Shown: positions 63,802 through 64,000 of the stretch, in pieces | Numbering within the stretch: the stretch's first letter is position 1 | How the letters are laid out: every line of letters begins with the position of its first letter | Origin: Luteibacter flocculans | GTDB taxonomy: Bacteria > Pseudomonadota > Gammaproteobacteria > Xanthomonadales > Rhodanobacteraceae | Direction of reading: 5' to 3' | Assembly (NCBI RefSeq): GCF_023612255.1 | Contig: NZ_CP063231.1 | Span: 3,652,501 to 3,716,500 of the forward strand | DNA length: 64,000 nt | Position numbers and translations under genes: made by a program | Notes under the pieces: model-generated | Told to the model about the DNA's origin: nothing | Databases searched by the model: none | The model's input: the letters and a program-made list of their open reading frames with translations, nothing else

Positions 63802-63830
63802 CCAAAAAAAACCCCGCTTTCGCGGGGTTT
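63802..63830 (-). terminator. Intrinsic terminator of gltA
   Basis: AAACCCCGC-TTTC-GCGGGGTTT has an A-run on its left, so on the minus strand a T-tract of about eight follows the stem, 6 bp after the gltA stop. Confidence 0.92.
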
Positions 63831-63835
63831 CTTAT

Positions 63836-64000
63836 TCAGCGCTTGTCGCCAGGAACGTAGTCGCGAACGTCGGCGCCGGTGTAAATCTGGCGCGGGCGGC
63901 CGATGCGCGATCCCGGGGTTTCGTGCTGCTCGATCCAATGCGAGATCCAGCCGGAGGTACGCGCGATGGCGAACATCACGGTGAACATTTCGGTCGGAAT
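63836..64000 (-). CDS. gltA: Citrate synthase, C-terminal fragment
   Basis: The last 54 residues of a protein that runs off the right edge. Translated on the minus strand it reads [20 protein letters not shown], then [20 protein letters not shown] and a tail ending in GDKR. The active-site region [13 protein letters not shown] and the RPRQIYTG segment are diagnostic of type I citrate synthase, which condenses acetyl-CoA and oxaloacetate at the entry to the TCA cycle. The rest of the protein is outside the window. Confidence 0.93.
   Translation of the reverse strand: MPTEMFTVMFAIARTSGWISHWIEQHETPGSRIGRPRQIYTGADVRDYVPGDKR

Noticed and set aside
63643..63984. Open frame over the repeats and the gltA end
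   Set aside because: It is built from the palindromic repeats and antisense of gltA, so it has no coding support.

Overview
The window is a GC-rich chromosomal segment from a gammaproteobacterium, most likely Xanthomonadales and probably Rhodanobacteraceae (Luteibacter/Dyella-like). This placement is inferred from gene neighbourhoods (thiE-hemL, rpoZ-spoT-ridA-recG, pcm-tolC-waaA, ponA divergent from pilMNOPQ), a pyrophosphate-dependent phosphofructokinase beside adk, and GTGGGAGCC-type palindromic repeats at gene ends. I see no rRNA, tRNA, prophage, transposase or CRISPR array. Almost everything reads as stable core genome.

Layout. 1-4.5 kb: the end of thiE, hemL, an ArgD-like aminotransferase, and a sigma-54 activator of the VpsR/FleQ type. 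Between the last two is a 428-bp gap with a near-perfect sigma-54 promoter followed by two hairpins and a T-tract, which I call as a candidate sigma-54-dependent small RNA. 4.6-8.1 kb: an adk-mpl-LON-SDR operon, divergent from PPi-phosphofructokinase. 9.6-13.6 kb: a UdgX uracil-DNA-binding protein paired with its linked radical SAM protein, divergent from cytosine deaminase. 13.7-21.5 kb: two RcnB-like periplasmic proteins, membrane H+-pyrophosphatase, prolyl oligopeptidase, soluble pyrophosphatase, a DUF2333 protein and a ferritin-like protein. 21.6-31.6 kb: a TetR regulator divergent from pcm-tolC, then lipid A/LPS genes (waaA, lauroyl transferase, VirK-like, two glycosyltransferases, O-antigen ligase) and a small zinc-finger protein.

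31.7-40.3 kb: YceI, a RutE-like nitroreductase, an ELM1-family protein, the stringent-response operon rpoZ-spoT-ridA-recG, and divergent mlaA. 40.6-46 kb: a MarR-MFP-RND efflux set and a macrodomain hydrolase. 46-53 kb: a tightly overlapping moxR-DUF58-DUF4381-batA-batB-batD operon. 53-54.7 kb: a halovibrin-like lipoprotein with an Ig-like domain. 54.8-60.1 kb: pilMNOPQ, with a visible sigma-70 promoter. 60.3-64 kb: ponA (PBP1A), a degenerate nucleotidyltransferase-like protein, and the C-terminus of citrate synthase.

Three themes connect the genes. Three pyrophosphate-handling enzymes (PPi-PFK, H+-PPase, Ppa) lie within 12 kb. Envelope assembly dominates: LPS, MlaA, PBP1A, type IV pili and efflux. 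A family of GTGGGAGCC palindromes occupies at least five intergenic spaces, mostly between convergent genes, and two sub-types keep their stems through compensatory changes. The most promising undescribed element is the sigma-54 small-RNA locus at about 2.98-3.11 kb next to its probable activator gene.
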